Assembly (NCBI RefSeq): GCF_027946175.1
Contig: NZ_AP026671.1
Coordinates: forward strand, 1,674,001 to 1,738,000
DNA length: 64,000 bases
Direction of reading: 5' to 3'
Source of the DNA: Nitratiruptor tergarcus DSM 16512
GTDB taxonomy: Bacteria > Campylobacterota > Campylobacteria > Campylobacterales > Nitratiruptoraceae
In this document: positions 33,948 to 43,206 of the stretch, in pieces
Position numbering within the stretch: the stretch's first letter is position 1
Layout of the letters: each line of letters starts with the position of its first letter
Notes under the pieces: model-generated
Told to the model about the DNA's origin: nothing
The model's input: only the letters and a program-made list of their open reading frames with translations
Database searches by the model: none
Made by a program: the position numbers and the translations under genes

Positions 33948-34712
33948 ATGGGAAAGGTCTATCTTACTGGTGCTGGACCTGGTGATATTGAGCTTTTGAC
34001 GCTCAAAGCTGCAAGGGTTATTAAAGAGGCCGATGTTATTATTTATGATAGACTTGCCAATCCTGAAATTTTACAAATGGCTAAAAATGGCTGTGAATTT
34101 ATCTATGTCGGTAAAGAGGATGGTAAACATATTCTCCCTCAAGAGCAAATCAATGAAGTTATTTACAAAAGCGCTCTGCGTTATGATGTAGTAGTACGCT
34201 TGAAGGGCGGAGATCCTTTTGTTTTTGGAAGAGGAGGAGAAGAGGGAAAATATCTTTTTGAAAGAGGAGTTGATTTTGAAATAATTCCAGGAATCACATC
34301 TTCAATAAGTGTGCCAGCCTATGCAGGAATACCTGTGACACATAGAGGCGTGAGTGTGAGCTTTCGCGTAGTAACTGGCCATGAAGCTCCTAATAAAGAG
34401 GCGAGCCAAATACCCTGGGAAAACTTTAAAACAGATGATACTATCGTTTTTTTGATGGGACTCCATAACCTCCAACAAATTGCACAAAAACTTATTGAAA
34501 TTGGCAAACCTAAAGATTTTCCTGTCGCAGTAATATCAAAAGGCACTACTCCTGAACAAAAAACAGTCGTAGGTACTTTAGAAAATATCTATGAAAAGGC
34601 AAGAGATCTTCCTACTCCTGCACTCATTGTAGTAGGTAAAGTTGTTAATTTAAGAGAGAGTCTTAACTGGTTTGAAAAGTCTGCTCGGCAAAACGCACTT
34701 GCCTACGCTTAG
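33948..34712 (+). CDS. nirE: Uroporphyrinogen-III C-methyltransferase (NirE/CobA-type)
   Basis: A 254-residue SAM-dependent methyltransferase that makes precorrin-2, the first committed step to siroheme and heme d1. The family motifs are all present: VYLTGAGPGDIELLTLKA at the N-terminus, VRLKGGDPFVFGRGGEE near residue 84, and GIPVTHRGVS near residue 126. It lacks the CysG N-terminal domain; that activity is encoded at 46094-46663. Its own Fnr-type promoter ties it to denitrification. Confidence 0.95.
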   Translation: MGKVYLTGAGPGDIELLTLKAARVIKEADVIIYDRLANPEILQMAKNGCEFIYVGKEDGKHILPQEQINEVIYKSALRYDVVVRLKGGDPFVFGRGGEEGKYLFERGVDFEIIPGITSSISVPAYAGIPVTHRGVSVSFRVVTGHEAPNKEASQIPWENFKTDDTIVFLMGLHNLQQIAQKLIEIGKPKDFPVAVISKGTTPEQKTVVGTLENIYEKARDLPTPALIVVGKVVNLRESLNWFEKSARQNALAYA

Positions 34713-34732
34713 CAAGCATTTTTATAAAATCA

Positions 34733-34746
34733 TTGATATAAATCAA
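34733..34746 (+). promoter_or_regulatory. Fnr-type box of nosZ, perfect palindrome
   Basis: TTGATATAAATCAA. The -10 spacing is less exact here: TATAAA at 34771-34776 begins 31.5 bp from the centre. A leader of more than 200 bp follows before nosZ. Confidence 0.75.
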
Positions 34747-34991
34747 TTTCTTTAAAGAAATATTTCGCATTATAAAATTTATGAAAATTTTTACACTACA
34801 AATACTCCAAAAAGTGGCAATTTTATGACAAATCTATGTCTGTCACCAAAATGTCACAATTCTTAAACCCTTTTCATTTTTTTGATAAAAAAAAGTAAAA
34901 ATTTTTATAAAACTAGGTAATTTTTAAGCTTTGAGTAAGGGACGTTGGCCTATAATTTTTTTAACGCCCATTTAACATAAAGGAGGTATCT
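34747..34991 (+). promoter_or_regulatory. Long nosZ leader with a second possible -10
   Basis: This stretch holds no gene. It contains AAATGTCACAATT (34849-34861), the reverse complement of a 13-bp sequence in the nor promoter, and a nearby GTCAC copy (34842-34846). TATAAT at 34951-34956 lies about 36 bp before nosZ and may be a second promoter. GGAGG precedes the ATG. Confidence 0.4.
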
Positions 34992-37595
34992 ATGAGGCGA
35001 ACATTTAAACGGCTCTTAAGTCTTGCCGCTGCGGTAGGGCTGGTCTCGAGTGCTGCTGTTGCGCAGAGTGAACTTGAAAAGATCATGAAAGAGCGGGGTC
35101 TTACCCAAGATGACATTTTGGCTGCTGCCAAAACCTATACTCCATCAGGAGGAAGAGATAAGTATATAGTATTCAGTTCTGGTGGACAGTCTGGTCAGAT
35201 AATGGTTTATGGCGTTCCATCAATGCGTATATTGAAGTTTATAGGTGTTTTTACGCCAGAGCCATGGCAAGGTTGGGGTTATGATGATGATACAAAAAAA
35301 GTCCTCAAAGAGGGATGGTATCGAGGTAAGCCAATAACATGGGGTGATACGCACCACCCAGCTATTAGTGAAACTAATGGTGTATATGATGGAAAATGGC
35401 TTGCAATCAATGATAAAGCAAACCCAAGAATCGCTATTATTGATCTCAAAGACTTCGTAACAAAACAGATAGTTGTTAACCCTGTTTTTAAATCAGATCA
35501 TGGTGGTGCATTTTTTACACCAAATAGTGAATATATTCTTGAAGCGTGTCAGTATGGTGCACCATTTGATAATGAATATCATCCGATGGAAGAGTATGCA
35601 GATGTTTATCGTGGTGGTGTGACATGTTGGAAATTTGATCATGAAAATGGTCGTGTAATAAAAGATGAATCTTTTGTTATAGAGATGCCACCATATATGC
35701 AAGATTTGAGTGATGCAGGTAAAGAGATGAGTTATGGATGGGGATTTACTAACTCATTCAACTCAGAGTTATATACAGGTGGTATTGAAAAAGGTCTTCC
35801 TCCATTTGAAGCGGGAATGAGTCGTAACGATACTGACTATCTGCATGTATATAACTGGAGAAAGCTTGCAGAACTTGCAAAAGATCCAAAAAATGTGAAA
35901 GTTATTAATGGAATTAAAGTAATTCCTATTGAAGTGGCAGTAAAAAATGATTGTCTCTTCCTCATTCCAGAACCAAAATCACCACATGGTGTTGATGTAA
36001 GCCCAGATGGACGCTATATTGTTGTGTGTGGTAAGCTTGATACCCATGCAACTGTGTATGATTTCAAAAAGATTATGGAAGCAGTGAAAAATCACGATTT
36101 TGCTGGAAAAGATCCTTACGGTATTCCTATTATTGATATGAAAAAAGCTATGCATTGTCAAGCTGAGCTTGGTCTTGGACCACTACATAACCAGTATGGA
36201 CCAAAATGGAAAACAGAAGGGGAAATTTATACTTCACTCTATGTTGACTCTCAAGTTGTAAAATGGGATTATCTCACCTGTGAAGTAAAAGATAGAGTAA
36301 ATGTGAATTACAACATCGGACACCTTTGTGGTATGGAAGGAAAAACTGAAGATCCACAAGGCGAATATATTATTGCATTAAATAAACTTGCAATCGATAG
36401 ATTCAATCCAATTGGACCACTTCATCCACAAAACCATCAGCTCATTGATATCAGTGGTAAGAAGATGAAGTTGCTCTATGATATGCCAGTGCCACTAGGT
36501 GAGCCTCACCAAGCAGTTGCAATTCGCGCAAGCAAACTCCATCCAGAAGTACGCTACCCAATGGGAACTAATCCATTTACTGGAAAGGTTCATGAAGGAA
36601 AAACACTTGCTGGACAAGAAAAAATTGTTCGTAAAGGTAATCATGTCTATGTATATGGTACACTTGTTAGAAGCCATATCAACCCAGAGCACGTAACTGT
36701 GAATAAAGGTGATATTGTCACATTCTACCTCACTAACCTTGAGCGTGCAGAAGATGAGACACATGGGTTTACAGTTGACTGGTACAATGTCCACGCATCA
36801 CTTGAGCCTGGTAAGACAGTTGCTGTAACATTCAAAGCAGACCGTGAAGGTGTATTCCCATACTACTGTACAGAATTCTGTTCAGCATTGCACCTTGAAA
36901 TGATGGGTTACTTGCTTGTAAAAGATCCAAACAAAAAATATAAATCTGTCAAAAAAATCAAACTCAAAAAAATGAGCAAAGAGCAGCTCATGAAAGAGTA
37001 TAAAAAAACAGTTGCTCTCAACGAAGCGACTAAAAAAGTTATTCAAAGCGTAGTGAAATTCCTCAAAGAGAATCACTATGAAAAATATCCTGTTGTAAAA
37101 CAGCTCGTTGAAGATGCTATGGATCAGTTTAACAAAGTGCCAGCTGAAGAGAAAAAAGCTGAAGAAGCGCTCAAAAAAGGCGATATAGAAACAGCTATCA
37201 ACTTCCAATATCAAGCTTGGCAATATCTTGTAAAAACTGCCGATGTTGGTATTAGAGCAAAAGACTTGCTAGTAAGAAAACTTGCTACTCCTATGAGTGA
37301 AGCTGCAAAACGTGGTGAAGCTGCATTTGCAGAAGGTGGATGTAACGGATGTCACGTTATCGGTAAGGTGAGCTCTGGACCAGACCTTGTAGGTGTTCTC
37401 AAACGCCATGAAAACGGTGAAAAATGGGTAGCAGAATTTATTAAAAATCCTGCTAGCAAATATAACGATCCGTATGTTAAAGCGATGATTGACTACTTCA
37501 ATCTCCGCATGCCTAATCAGCATATGAGCGATCAAGAGATCAAAGATATCATCGAATACCTCAAATGGGTTGACGAAAACGCCAACCTCTTCTAA
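34992..37595 (+). CDS. nosZ: Nitrous oxide reductase NosZ, clade II with C-terminal cytochrome c
   Basis: An 867-residue periplasmic enzyme reducing N2O to N2. The signal peptide is of the Sec type (LLSLAAAVGLVSSAAVAQ, no twin-arginine), typical of clade II. The propeller carries the CuZ histidines (for example SPHGVDVSPDGRY, GEPHQAVAIRAS). The cupredoxin domain has the CuA motif CTEFCSALHLEM near residue 625. After a helical linker rich in Lys/Glu there is a cytochrome c with CNGCHVIG near residue 783, as in Wolinella. It has its own promoter and terminator, so it can be expressed apart from nosB onward. Confidence 0.97.
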   Translation: MRRTFKRLLSLAAAVGLVSSAAVAQSELEKIMKERGLTQDDILAAAKTYTPSGGRDKYIVFSSGGQSGQIMVYGVPSMRILKFIGVFTPEPWQGWGYDDDTKKVLKEGWYRGKPITWGDTHHPAISETNGVYDGKWLAINDKANPRIAIIDLKDFVTKQIVVNPVFKSDHGGAFFTPNSEYILEACQYGAPFDNEYHPMEEYADVYRGGVTCWKFDHENGRVIKDESFVIEMPPYMQDLSDAGKEMSYGWGFTNSFNSELYTGGIEKGLPPFEAGMSRNDTDYLHVYNWRKLAELAKDPKNVKVINGIKVIPIEVAVKNDCLFLIPEPKSPHGVDVSPDGRYIVVCGKLDTHATVYDFKKIMEAVKNHDFAGKDPYGIPIIDMKKAMHCQAELGLGPLHNQYGPKWKTEGEIYTSLYVDSQVVKWDYLTCEVKDRVNVNYNIGHLCGMEGKTEDPQGEYIIALNKLAIDRFNPIGPLHPQNHQLIDISGKKMKLLYDMPVPLGEPHQAVAIRASKLHPEVRYPMGTNPFTGKVHEGKTLAGQEKIVRKGNHVYVYGTLVRSHINPEHVTVNKGDIVTFYLTNLERAEDETHGFTVDWYNVHASLEPGKTVAVTFKADREGVFPYYCTEFCSALHLEMMGYLLVKDPNKKYKSVKKIKLKKMSKEQLMKEYKKTVALNEATKKVIQSVVKFLKENHYEKYPVVKQLVEDAMDQFNKVPAEEKKAEEALKKGDIETAINFQYQAWQYLVKTADVGIRAKDLLVRKLATPMSEAAKRGEAAFAEGGCNGCHVIGKVSSGPDLVGVLKRHENGEKWVAEFIKNPASKYNDPYVKAMIDYFNLRMPNQHMSDQEIKDIIEYLKWVDENANLF

Positions 37596-37600
37596 TTCTC

Positions 37601-37624
37601 AAGGGGCCTTTTTGCCCCCCTTTT
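37601..37624 (+). terminator. Terminator after nosZ
   Basis: AAGGGGC and GCCCCCCTT pair around a CTTTTT-containing loop, followed by TTTT. It starts six bases after the nosZ stop. Confidence 0.75.
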
Positions 37625-37636
37625 ACTATACACATC

Positions 37637-37717
37637 AATGTTATTTTTATTATTTGTTTTGTAAAGCCACAATATCGCCATACTTTTATAATATAATCAA
37701 ATAATAAAAATAACATT
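37637..37717. repeat. Perfect 20-bp inverted repeat flanking a 41-bp core
   Basis: AATGTTATTTTTATTATTTG at 37637-37656 is the exact reverse complement of 37698-37717. The 41-bp core between them includes TATAATATAAT. The repeat lies between the nosZ terminator and the Fnr box of nosB. It is A/T-rich but perfect over 20 bp. Confidence 0.8.
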
Positions 37718-37726
37718 TGGTAATTT

Positions 37727-37740
37727 TTGATGTATATCAT
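37727..37740 (+). promoter_or_regulatory. Fnr-type box of the nosBDG... operon
   Basis: TTGATGTATATCAT, with one mismatch in the right arm. TAAGAT at 37764-37769 begins 30.5 bp from the centre. Confidence 0.65.
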
Positions 37741-37798
37741 TATACTTTGATAAAAAAAAGTGGTAAGATACTACTAATACTCAATGAAGGAAGAGAAG

Positions 37799-38584
37799 AT
37801 GAAGAAGTATCAAGTCTACGCTCTCATTGCGTTGGCAATATTGCTGTATTGGTTCGTAGTGCCAGCAGTTTTGACACATGATGTAAACTATTTGGCTAAA
37901 CAGGGTAAAGCGGATAAAATTCCTCCGATAGCCTATAAGGTGTGGGATTACTATATGAAGGGACGCTATGTAAGTCCTAATACTCCGCCTGAAGCATTGG
38001 ATAAAAACAAAAATCCAATTCTCAAAAAGATGATAGAGTACAATGCTGAGATTGGTGTTGCAAGTGCACCGATCTGGTATGTAGCACTCGAAGCACCTAA
38101 CTATCCAAAAGATGCATTTCCTGAAGGGATCCCTGTCTATTACCATTTCGATGGTTTTAGCGGTGATGTGCATGAGATGAATACAATTAATCACTTTATT
38201 GGTATGGATCCAATGGAAAGAGGTGCTCCATATTTACGTATGATTGCACCATATGTACTTGTACTTTTGGCTTTTGCGTATGTTCTCTTTATTCTCTATG
38301 ATTGGAAATGGCTTAACTTAATAATGTGGATAGCTGTAGCACTTCCTCTTATCTTCTTGGGATTTTACGCTTACTGGCTCTATTGGTTTGGTCACCATAT
38401 GCACGATTGGGGAGCCTTTAAAATTAAACCGTTTATGCCAACAGTCTTTGGGGATGGAAAAGTGGCGCAATTTACCACACACTCCTATCCAACAATCGGC
38501 TTTTGGCTACTATTAGCAATTAGCCTCTTTACGCTTTTAGCAATTATTTCAAAAAACAACTATCTCAAGCAAAAAGAGGCTTAA
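37799..38584 (+). CDS. nosB: NosB-like membrane protein
   Basis: A 261-residue protein with an N-terminal membrane helix (YALIALAILLYWFVVPAVL), a periplasmic part and three or four helices in the C-terminal half. Position after nosZ and before nosD matches nosB of the Wolinella-type cluster; its exact role in N2O respiration is unknown. The ATG at 37799 with AAGGAAGAG in front is better than the ATG at 37784, which has no Shine-Dalgarno. Its stop overlaps the nosD start. Confidence 0.8.
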   Translation: MKKYQVYALIALAILLYWFVVPAVLTHDVNYLAKQGKADKIPPIAYKVWDYYMKGRYVSPNTPPEALDKNKNPILKKMIEYNAEIGVASAPIWYVALEAPNYPKDAFPEGIPVYYHFDGFSGDVHEMNTINHFIGMDPMERGAPYLRMIAPYVLVLLAFAYVLFILYDWKWLNLIMWIAVALPLIFLGFYAYWLYWFGHHMHDWGAFKIKPFMPTVFGDGKVAQFTTHSYPTIGFWLLLAISLFTLLAIISKNNYLKQKEA

Positions 38585-39801
38585 TGCGCAGAGTAGCCCT
38601 GCTAGTATGTATTGGAGCTGTTTTGCACGCCAATATTTTGCAAGAGGCGATCAATAAAGCTAAGCCTGGTGCAAGGCTAGATCTGCCAAAAGGCGTGCTC
38701 AAAGGCTCTATTACGATAAATAAGCCTCTCATGCTAGTAGGGCACGATACGATTATTGATGGAGAAGGTAAAGGTACTGTTATAAAGGTTCGTAGTTCTA
38801 ATGTTATTTTGCAAGATCTTACTATCCGCAATAGTGGGAAAGAGCATGAAAAGGTAGATGCTGGGATTTCAGTAAAAGATGCTGCCTTTGTACAAATACG
38901 CAACTGTAAAATTCTTAACTCGCTCTTTGGTATAGATTTGCAAAATGTCAAAAACTCAAAAATTATAGGAAACTATATCACTTCAAAGCCTTTTCCTCTT
39001 GGTATTCGCGGTGATGGGGTAAGGTTATGGTATAGCAATGATAATGTTCTAAAAAATAACCATCTCTACAAATCGAGAGATTTTGTAGTGTGGTATAGTC
39101 ATGGTAATCTCATTGAAGGTAATATAGGGGAGTATGGCCGCTATAGTTTGCACTTTATGTATGCAGGTAAAAATATTGTGCGCAAAAATATCTATAAGCA
39201 CAATAGTGTTGGAATATTTTTTATGTATTCGCGAGATACTATTGCAGAAAATAATATTGTCATGAGCTCTTTAGGCACAACTGGTATGGGGATTGGGCTT
39301 AAAGATGCTTCCAATTTTGTTATAAAAAATAATACAATCCTCTACTGTGCGAAGGGGATGTATATTGATAGATCCCCATTTGAACCAGGTCAAAGTAATA
39401 AAATTGTGGGAAACAAGATTCTCTATAACTCAATAGGAATGCATTTTCATTCACTAAGCACTGATAATGTGATTACAAAAAATATCTTCAAAGGCAATAT
39501 GGAGAATGTCTATGATGATTCGGGGCAGGGGAGGATTCATGCAGTTATGAATAAATGGTATGAAAATTACTGGGATGATTACCAAGGGATTGATAAAGAT
39601 GGGGATGGAATTGGAGATATCCCCTACACGCTTTATTACTATGCAGATAAACTCTGGCTGCTCAATCCCAATGTGCGTTTTTTTTATGCTTCGCCAGTTA
39701 TTAGTATTCTCAACTTCTTATACAAACTTGCTCCAATTTCAGAGCCTATTAAGCTCTTGAGCGATCCAAAGCCTTTGATGTATGAAGAGGGGGTGTCATG
39801 A
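38584..39801 (+). CDS. nosD: NosD, periplasmic copper-site maturation protein
   Basis: A 405-residue exported protein with a signal peptide (VALLVCIGAVLHAN) and a right-handed beta-helix built from short repeats (NSKIIGNYI, NVLKNNHLY, NIVRKNIYK, NVITKNIF), typical of the CASH-domain NosD. NosD is needed with NosFY to build the CuZ centre of NosZ. One base overlaps nosB and 4 bp overlap nosG. Confidence 0.93.
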   Translation: MRRVALLVCIGAVLHANILQEAINKAKPGARLDLPKGVLKGSITINKPLMLVGHDTIIDGEGKGTVIKVRSSNVILQDLTIRNSGKEHEKVDAGISVKDAAFVQIRNCKILNSLFGIDLQNVKNSKIIGNYITSKPFPLGIRGDGVRLWYSNDNVLKNNHLYKSRDFVVWYSHGNLIEGNIGEYGRYSLHFMYAGKNIVRKNIYKHNSVGIFFMYSRDTIAENNIVMSSLGTTGMGIGLKDASNFVIKNNTILYCAKGMYIDRSPFEPGQSNKIVGNKILYNSIGMHFHSLSTDNVITKNIFKGNMENVYDDSGQGRIHAVMNKWYENYWDDYQGIDKDGDGIGDIPYTLYYYADKLWLLNPNVRFFYASPVISILNFLYKLAPISEPIKLLSDPKPLMYEEGVS

Positions 39802-40580
39802 AAGATAAAAAAAGAAGAGATTTTGTAAAGCAGATGGTAGGGCTTGGCGTGCTTGGAGTGGCAGCAGCCGGAACCGTGTGGGGTGGCAAAGAGCTGCTAG
39901 AACGAGAGGAGTCCCCACTGCGTCCTCCAGGTGCAATGCCAGAGCATCAATTTTTGGCTCTGTGTATTAAATGTGGACAATGTTTGCAGGTGTGTCCTTA
40001 TGATGCGATTATGTTAGAAGATGTTAATGGTAAAGCCGGAGTTGGAACTGCTTATATTGATCCAGATAAAAGAGGTTGTTATCTTTGTAAGGCATTGCCA
40101 TGTATTTTAGCTTGTCCAAGTGGTGCACTCAAGCATGAAGATGCTGATGATGTGCGCAAAACCCATATGGGTGTGGCTATCATTGCTAATGAAAATGCAT
40201 GTCTTGCCCTTTATAATAAACCGGTTCCAGAAAGTGAGAGAGATCTCATATATGATCATACAAAAGTGTTGACGCCTGCTGAGAGAAGAGAGAAAAAAGT
40301 TTATGATCTTCCAAATCCAAGTGAAAAGAGGACACTACAAGTTGAGCTTTTGAAAAAAGTAGAAAAGTATGTAGGGAAACAGTGTACAATTTGTGCTGAT
40401 CTTTGCCCCTATCCTGAGCAATCTTTAGCTATTGGAATGGTGCAAAAAGGAAAAGGTTACATTCCAGAAATTAGAAGCAAATGTGTAGGCTGTGGAGCCT
40501 GTGTAGAGCTCTGTCCTACTGATGTACTCAAAATAATTCCAAGAAAAACCTATGATGAGGTTTATGGAAAAAAGGCTTAA
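39798..40580 (+). CDS. nosG: NosG, NapG-like polyferredoxin
   Basis: A 260-residue exported iron-sulfur protein with a twin-arginine signal (KKRRDFVKQMVG) and four Cys groups (CIKCGQCLQVCP, CYLCKALPCILACP, CTICADLCPYP, CVGCGACVELCP). With NosH it is thought to form a menaquinol dehydrogenase feeding NosZ, analogous to NapGH. Confidence 0.9.
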   Translation: MKDKKRRDFVKQMVGLGVLGVAAAGTVWGGKELLEREESPLRPPGAMPEHQFLALCIKCGQCLQVCPYDAIMLEDVNGKAGVGTAYIDPDKRGCYLCKALPCILACPSGALKHEDADDVRKTHMGVAIIANENACLALYNKPVPESERDLIYDHTKVLTPAERREKKVYDLPNPSEKRTLQVELLKKVEKYVGKQCTICADLCPYPEQSLAIGMVQKGKGYIPEIRSKCVGCGACVELCPTDVLKIIPRKTYDEVYGKKA

Positions 40581-40583
40581 TAA

Positions 40584-41159
40584 ATGAAAATAGGTAATAG
40601 TTTAATCATAATAGCTTTGCTTTTTGCACTGAGTGGATGTGGTGAAAAGAAAGAGCAGCAGGAAAAACAAGCGGAAGCTCAGGGGCAGATAAAGGTAACT
40701 GAGGGTGTTGTTAAAGAGAAAAAGGCACAGAAAAAATCTCTTGATAAAGGAGAGTTTTACTACTCCTACAATGAAGGGAACAAGAAAAAAGAGGAAGTTG
40801 AGGATGAAGGAAGATATACAAGGTTAGGCGCATATCGCCATGTTGTAAACAACTATCAAAAAGTGCAGATTTCACTGTGGGCAAATAAGCTAAGTAAAGA
40901 TTTTCTCATCTACTGCTCTGCTTGTCACGATGACTATGCAAATGGAGTCATTGGGCCATCGCTTTTAGGTAAAGATGGGGCTTATATTTATAAGCAGTTA
41001 CAAGATTTCAAATCCGGTAAGAGAAAAAATGTGCTTATGGTACAACTTGTAAGGCGTTTAAGTGATGAGCAACTCAAACACTTAGCAGATGAGATAGCAG
41101 CATTTAATAAAAAAGTGCAAAAACTTCTTGAGCAAAATGGACAAAAGGATCAAAAATGA
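40584..41159 (+). CDS. nosC1: NosC1, monoheme cytochrome c lipoprotein
   Basis: A 191-residue protein with a lipobox (FALSGC) at about residue 18 and a charged Lys/Glu-rich linker. One heme site, CSACHDDYANG, lies near residue 112. The region FKSGKRKNV shortly after is shared with the next gene, showing that the two cytochromes are paralogues. It likely carries electrons from NosGH to NosZ. Confidence 0.88.
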   Translation: MKIGNSLIIIALLFALSGCGEKKEQQEKQAEAQGQIKVTEGVVKEKKAQKKSLDKGEFYYSYNEGNKKKEEVEDEGRYTRLGAYRHVVNNYQKVQISLWANKLSKDFLIYCSACHDDYANGVIGPSLLGKDGAYIYKQLQDFKSGKRKNVLMVQLVRRLSDEQLKHLADEIAAFNKKVQKLLEQNGQKDQK

Positions 41160-41647
41160 TACGACACATCATAGCAGCAATAGCAGCAGCATTAACTGTA
41201 TGGGCAATTTTGTATATGGCAAAGCTTGATCAAGAGGTAAATAGATTACAGATGATTCATGAAATTATCCAAAAGAGCAAGCTTGAGGTACCTATGGCGA
41301 AGAAAGCCACACCAACACAACAGCCGCAAAAAGCTGAAGAGAGTGAAGAGGAGAAAAAGCTTAAGGTCCTCAAAGAAAAAGCAGGACGTATGAGTGCATT
41401 TGAAGTAAGTACCACTTATAGAAGAAACTGTGCATCATGCCACGGTATCAATGGAGAGGGAGCAGTGGGACCAAAACTTATTGGCAAAAATAAAGAGTAT
41501 ATTTTGCAAGCACTCAAAGATTTTAAATCTGGTAAACGTAAAAACTATGTAATGTATGGGCTTTTGCAACAGCTTGATGATAAAGAACTTGATGATTTGG
41601 CAACGGAGATTGGATCATTTGCTCAAAAACTCAAAGAGGCACAATAA
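41156..41647 (+). CDS. nosC2: NosC2, monoheme cytochrome c
   Basis: A 163-residue cytochrome with an uncleaved N-terminal helix (IIAAIAAALTVWAILYMA), a charged linker and one heme site, CASCHGINGEGAVGPKLIG, near residue 93. FKSGKRKNYV is nearly identical to the segment in NosC1. It overlaps nosC1 by 4 bp. Confidence 0.88.
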   Translation: MIRHIIAAIAAALTVWAILYMAKLDQEVNRLQMIHEIIQKSKLEVPMAKKATPTQQPQKAEESEEEKKLKVLKEKAGRMSAFEVSTTYRRNCASCHGINGEGAVGPKLIGKNKEYILQALKDFKSGKRKNYVMYGLLQQLDDKELDDLATEIGSFAQKLKEAQ

Positions 41648-41659
41648 GAGGGGGAGGAA

Positions 41660-42571
41660 GTGGATAAATATAGCTGGAGTGTGAGGGAGCTTATTAATGC
41701 TCCTTTATGGTCAACTCTCTACTACCGTACAAAAGAGGGAAAAATCCGCCCAACCTGGCGGTTTTGGCGATGGCTTAGTGTCATTATCATCAATGTTGCC
41801 TTCTTTTTATCCTACCATATAGATATACAGTTTTTGGAAGGGACATTGACGGGATCAAGGCTCCTTGGATTTCACCTCATTGATCCGTTTGCTGCATTAG
41901 AAATTTTAGCAGCTGAGCATGAGGTACATACCAATATCATTATTGGTGTCTCTACCATTGTGGGGTTTTATTTTTTGGTAGGAGGAAAGGCTTTTTGCGG
42001 ATGGGTATGCCCCTATGGGCTCTTGAGCGAGATAGGGGAGTATTTTCATCAAAAGCTTGTGAGTAAACATATTATCAAAGAGCATAAATTCAATCCAAAA
42101 GTACGCTACATCTTTTGGGCGATTTTCCTAGCAGCAGCTGCGATTGATGGTTATATGGTTTTTGAAGTGATAAATCCAGTAGGGATTTTAAGCCGTTTTA
42201 TTGTGTATGGTTGGAGTTTAGCTATTGTTTGGGTTTTAGTAATACTTTTAATAGAGATCTTCTATTCTCGCCGTGCATGGTGTAAGTATGTCTGCCCTAT
42301 TGGTACAACCTATGCTTTTATTGGCTGGGTAAGCCCTATGAAGGTGCAGTGGGATATGGATAAGTGTGATCACTGTGCTGCTTGTTTTATTGCTTGTCCA
42401 GAGGAACATGTTTTAGAGCGTTTTAAAGCTAAATATGATGAAGAGCGCAAAGAAAAAGGGATTACAAAAGAGTTTGTTAAAGATGGTGATTGTATAATGT
42501 GTGCGAGATGTTTTGATGTGTGTCACGAAGATGCATACAATTTTGAGTTTAGGTTGAAGAATCTGGTATGA
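41660..42571 (+). CDS. nosH: NosH, NapH-like quinol dehydrogenase membrane protein
   Basis: A 303-residue protein with four membrane helices, CxxxCP motifs (CGWVCPYGL, CKYVCPIGT) and two C-terminal ferredoxin motifs (CDHCAACFIACP, CIMCARCFDVC). It starts at GTG after GGGGGAGGAA. It overlaps nosF by 4 bp. Confidence 0.9.
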   Translation: MDKYSWSVRELINAPLWSTLYYRTKEGKIRPTWRFWRWLSVIIINVAFFLSYHIDIQFLEGTLTGSRLLGFHLIDPFAALEILAAEHEVHTNIIIGVSTIVGFYFLVGGKAFCGWVCPYGLLSEIGEYFHQKLVSKHIIKEHKFNPKVRYIFWAIFLAAAAIDGYMVFEVINPVGILSRFIVYGWSLAIVWVLVILLIEIFYSRRAWCKYVCPIGTTYAFIGWVSPMKVQWDMDKCDHCAACFIACPEEHVLERFKAKYDEERKEKGITKEFVKDGDCIMCARCFDVCHEDAYNFEFRLKNLV

Positions 42572-43206
42572 TAGTAATTAAAGAGGCTGTGAAGCGCTTT
42601 TTAGATGTCAATGTCTTAGATCATGTAAATTTAACTATAGAAGATGGTGATAAAATTGCTCTCATGGGGCCCAATGGAGCTGGCAAAACCACTCTTGTGC
42701 GTTCCATTTTGGGCTTTTACCATCTCGATAGTGGCTCCATTGAGGTAGATGGCCTCTCTCCAATAAAGATGCGCCAAAGAGTGCTCACAAATATCAGCTT
42801 CATTCCTCAAACACCGCCACCTATTAAACTGAGCCTCACTGAGCTTATTGAGTATGTGGCAAAAAGCTCGCAAGTTGTGCCTCAAGCTATCTTTGAAGAG
42901 GCAAAGAGACTGGATCTTGCACTTGAGCAAAACTTGAGTAAGCCATTTTTTAAGCTCAGCGGCGGAATGAAGCAGAAAATGCTCATAGCCATTGCATTGG
43001 CAAAAAAGAGCAAGATGCTTATTTTTGATGAGCCAACAGCCAATCTCGATCCGAAAGCGAGAGAGAAGTTTTATAACCTTTTAGAGGAGCTAGATGCTAA
43101 AACTTCGACAATATATATAACTCACCGTCTTGAAGAGGTAGAGAGTCTTGTTAATAGAAAAATATATATGGATTTAGGCAAAGTGGTTGAAGATGAGAGA
43201 GTTTAG
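42568..43206 (+). CDS. nosF: NosF, ABC transporter ATPase for copper-site assembly
   Basis: A 212-residue ABC ATPase with Walker A GPNGAGKTT near residue 33, signature LSGGMKQKM near residue 130 and Walker B LIFDEPTANLD. With NosY and NosD it supplies the sulfur-containing species for the CuZ site. Confidence 0.93.
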   Translation: MIVIKEAVKRFLDVNVLDHVNLTIEDGDKIALMGPNGAGKTTLVRSILGFYHLDSGSIEVDGLSPIKMRQRVLTNISFIPQTPPPIKLSLTELIEYVAKSSQVVPQAIFEEAKRLDLALEQNLSKPFFKLSGGMKQKMLIAIALAKKSKMLIFDEPTANLDPKAREKFYNLLEELDAKTSTIYITHRLEEVESLVNRKIYMDLGKVVEDERV

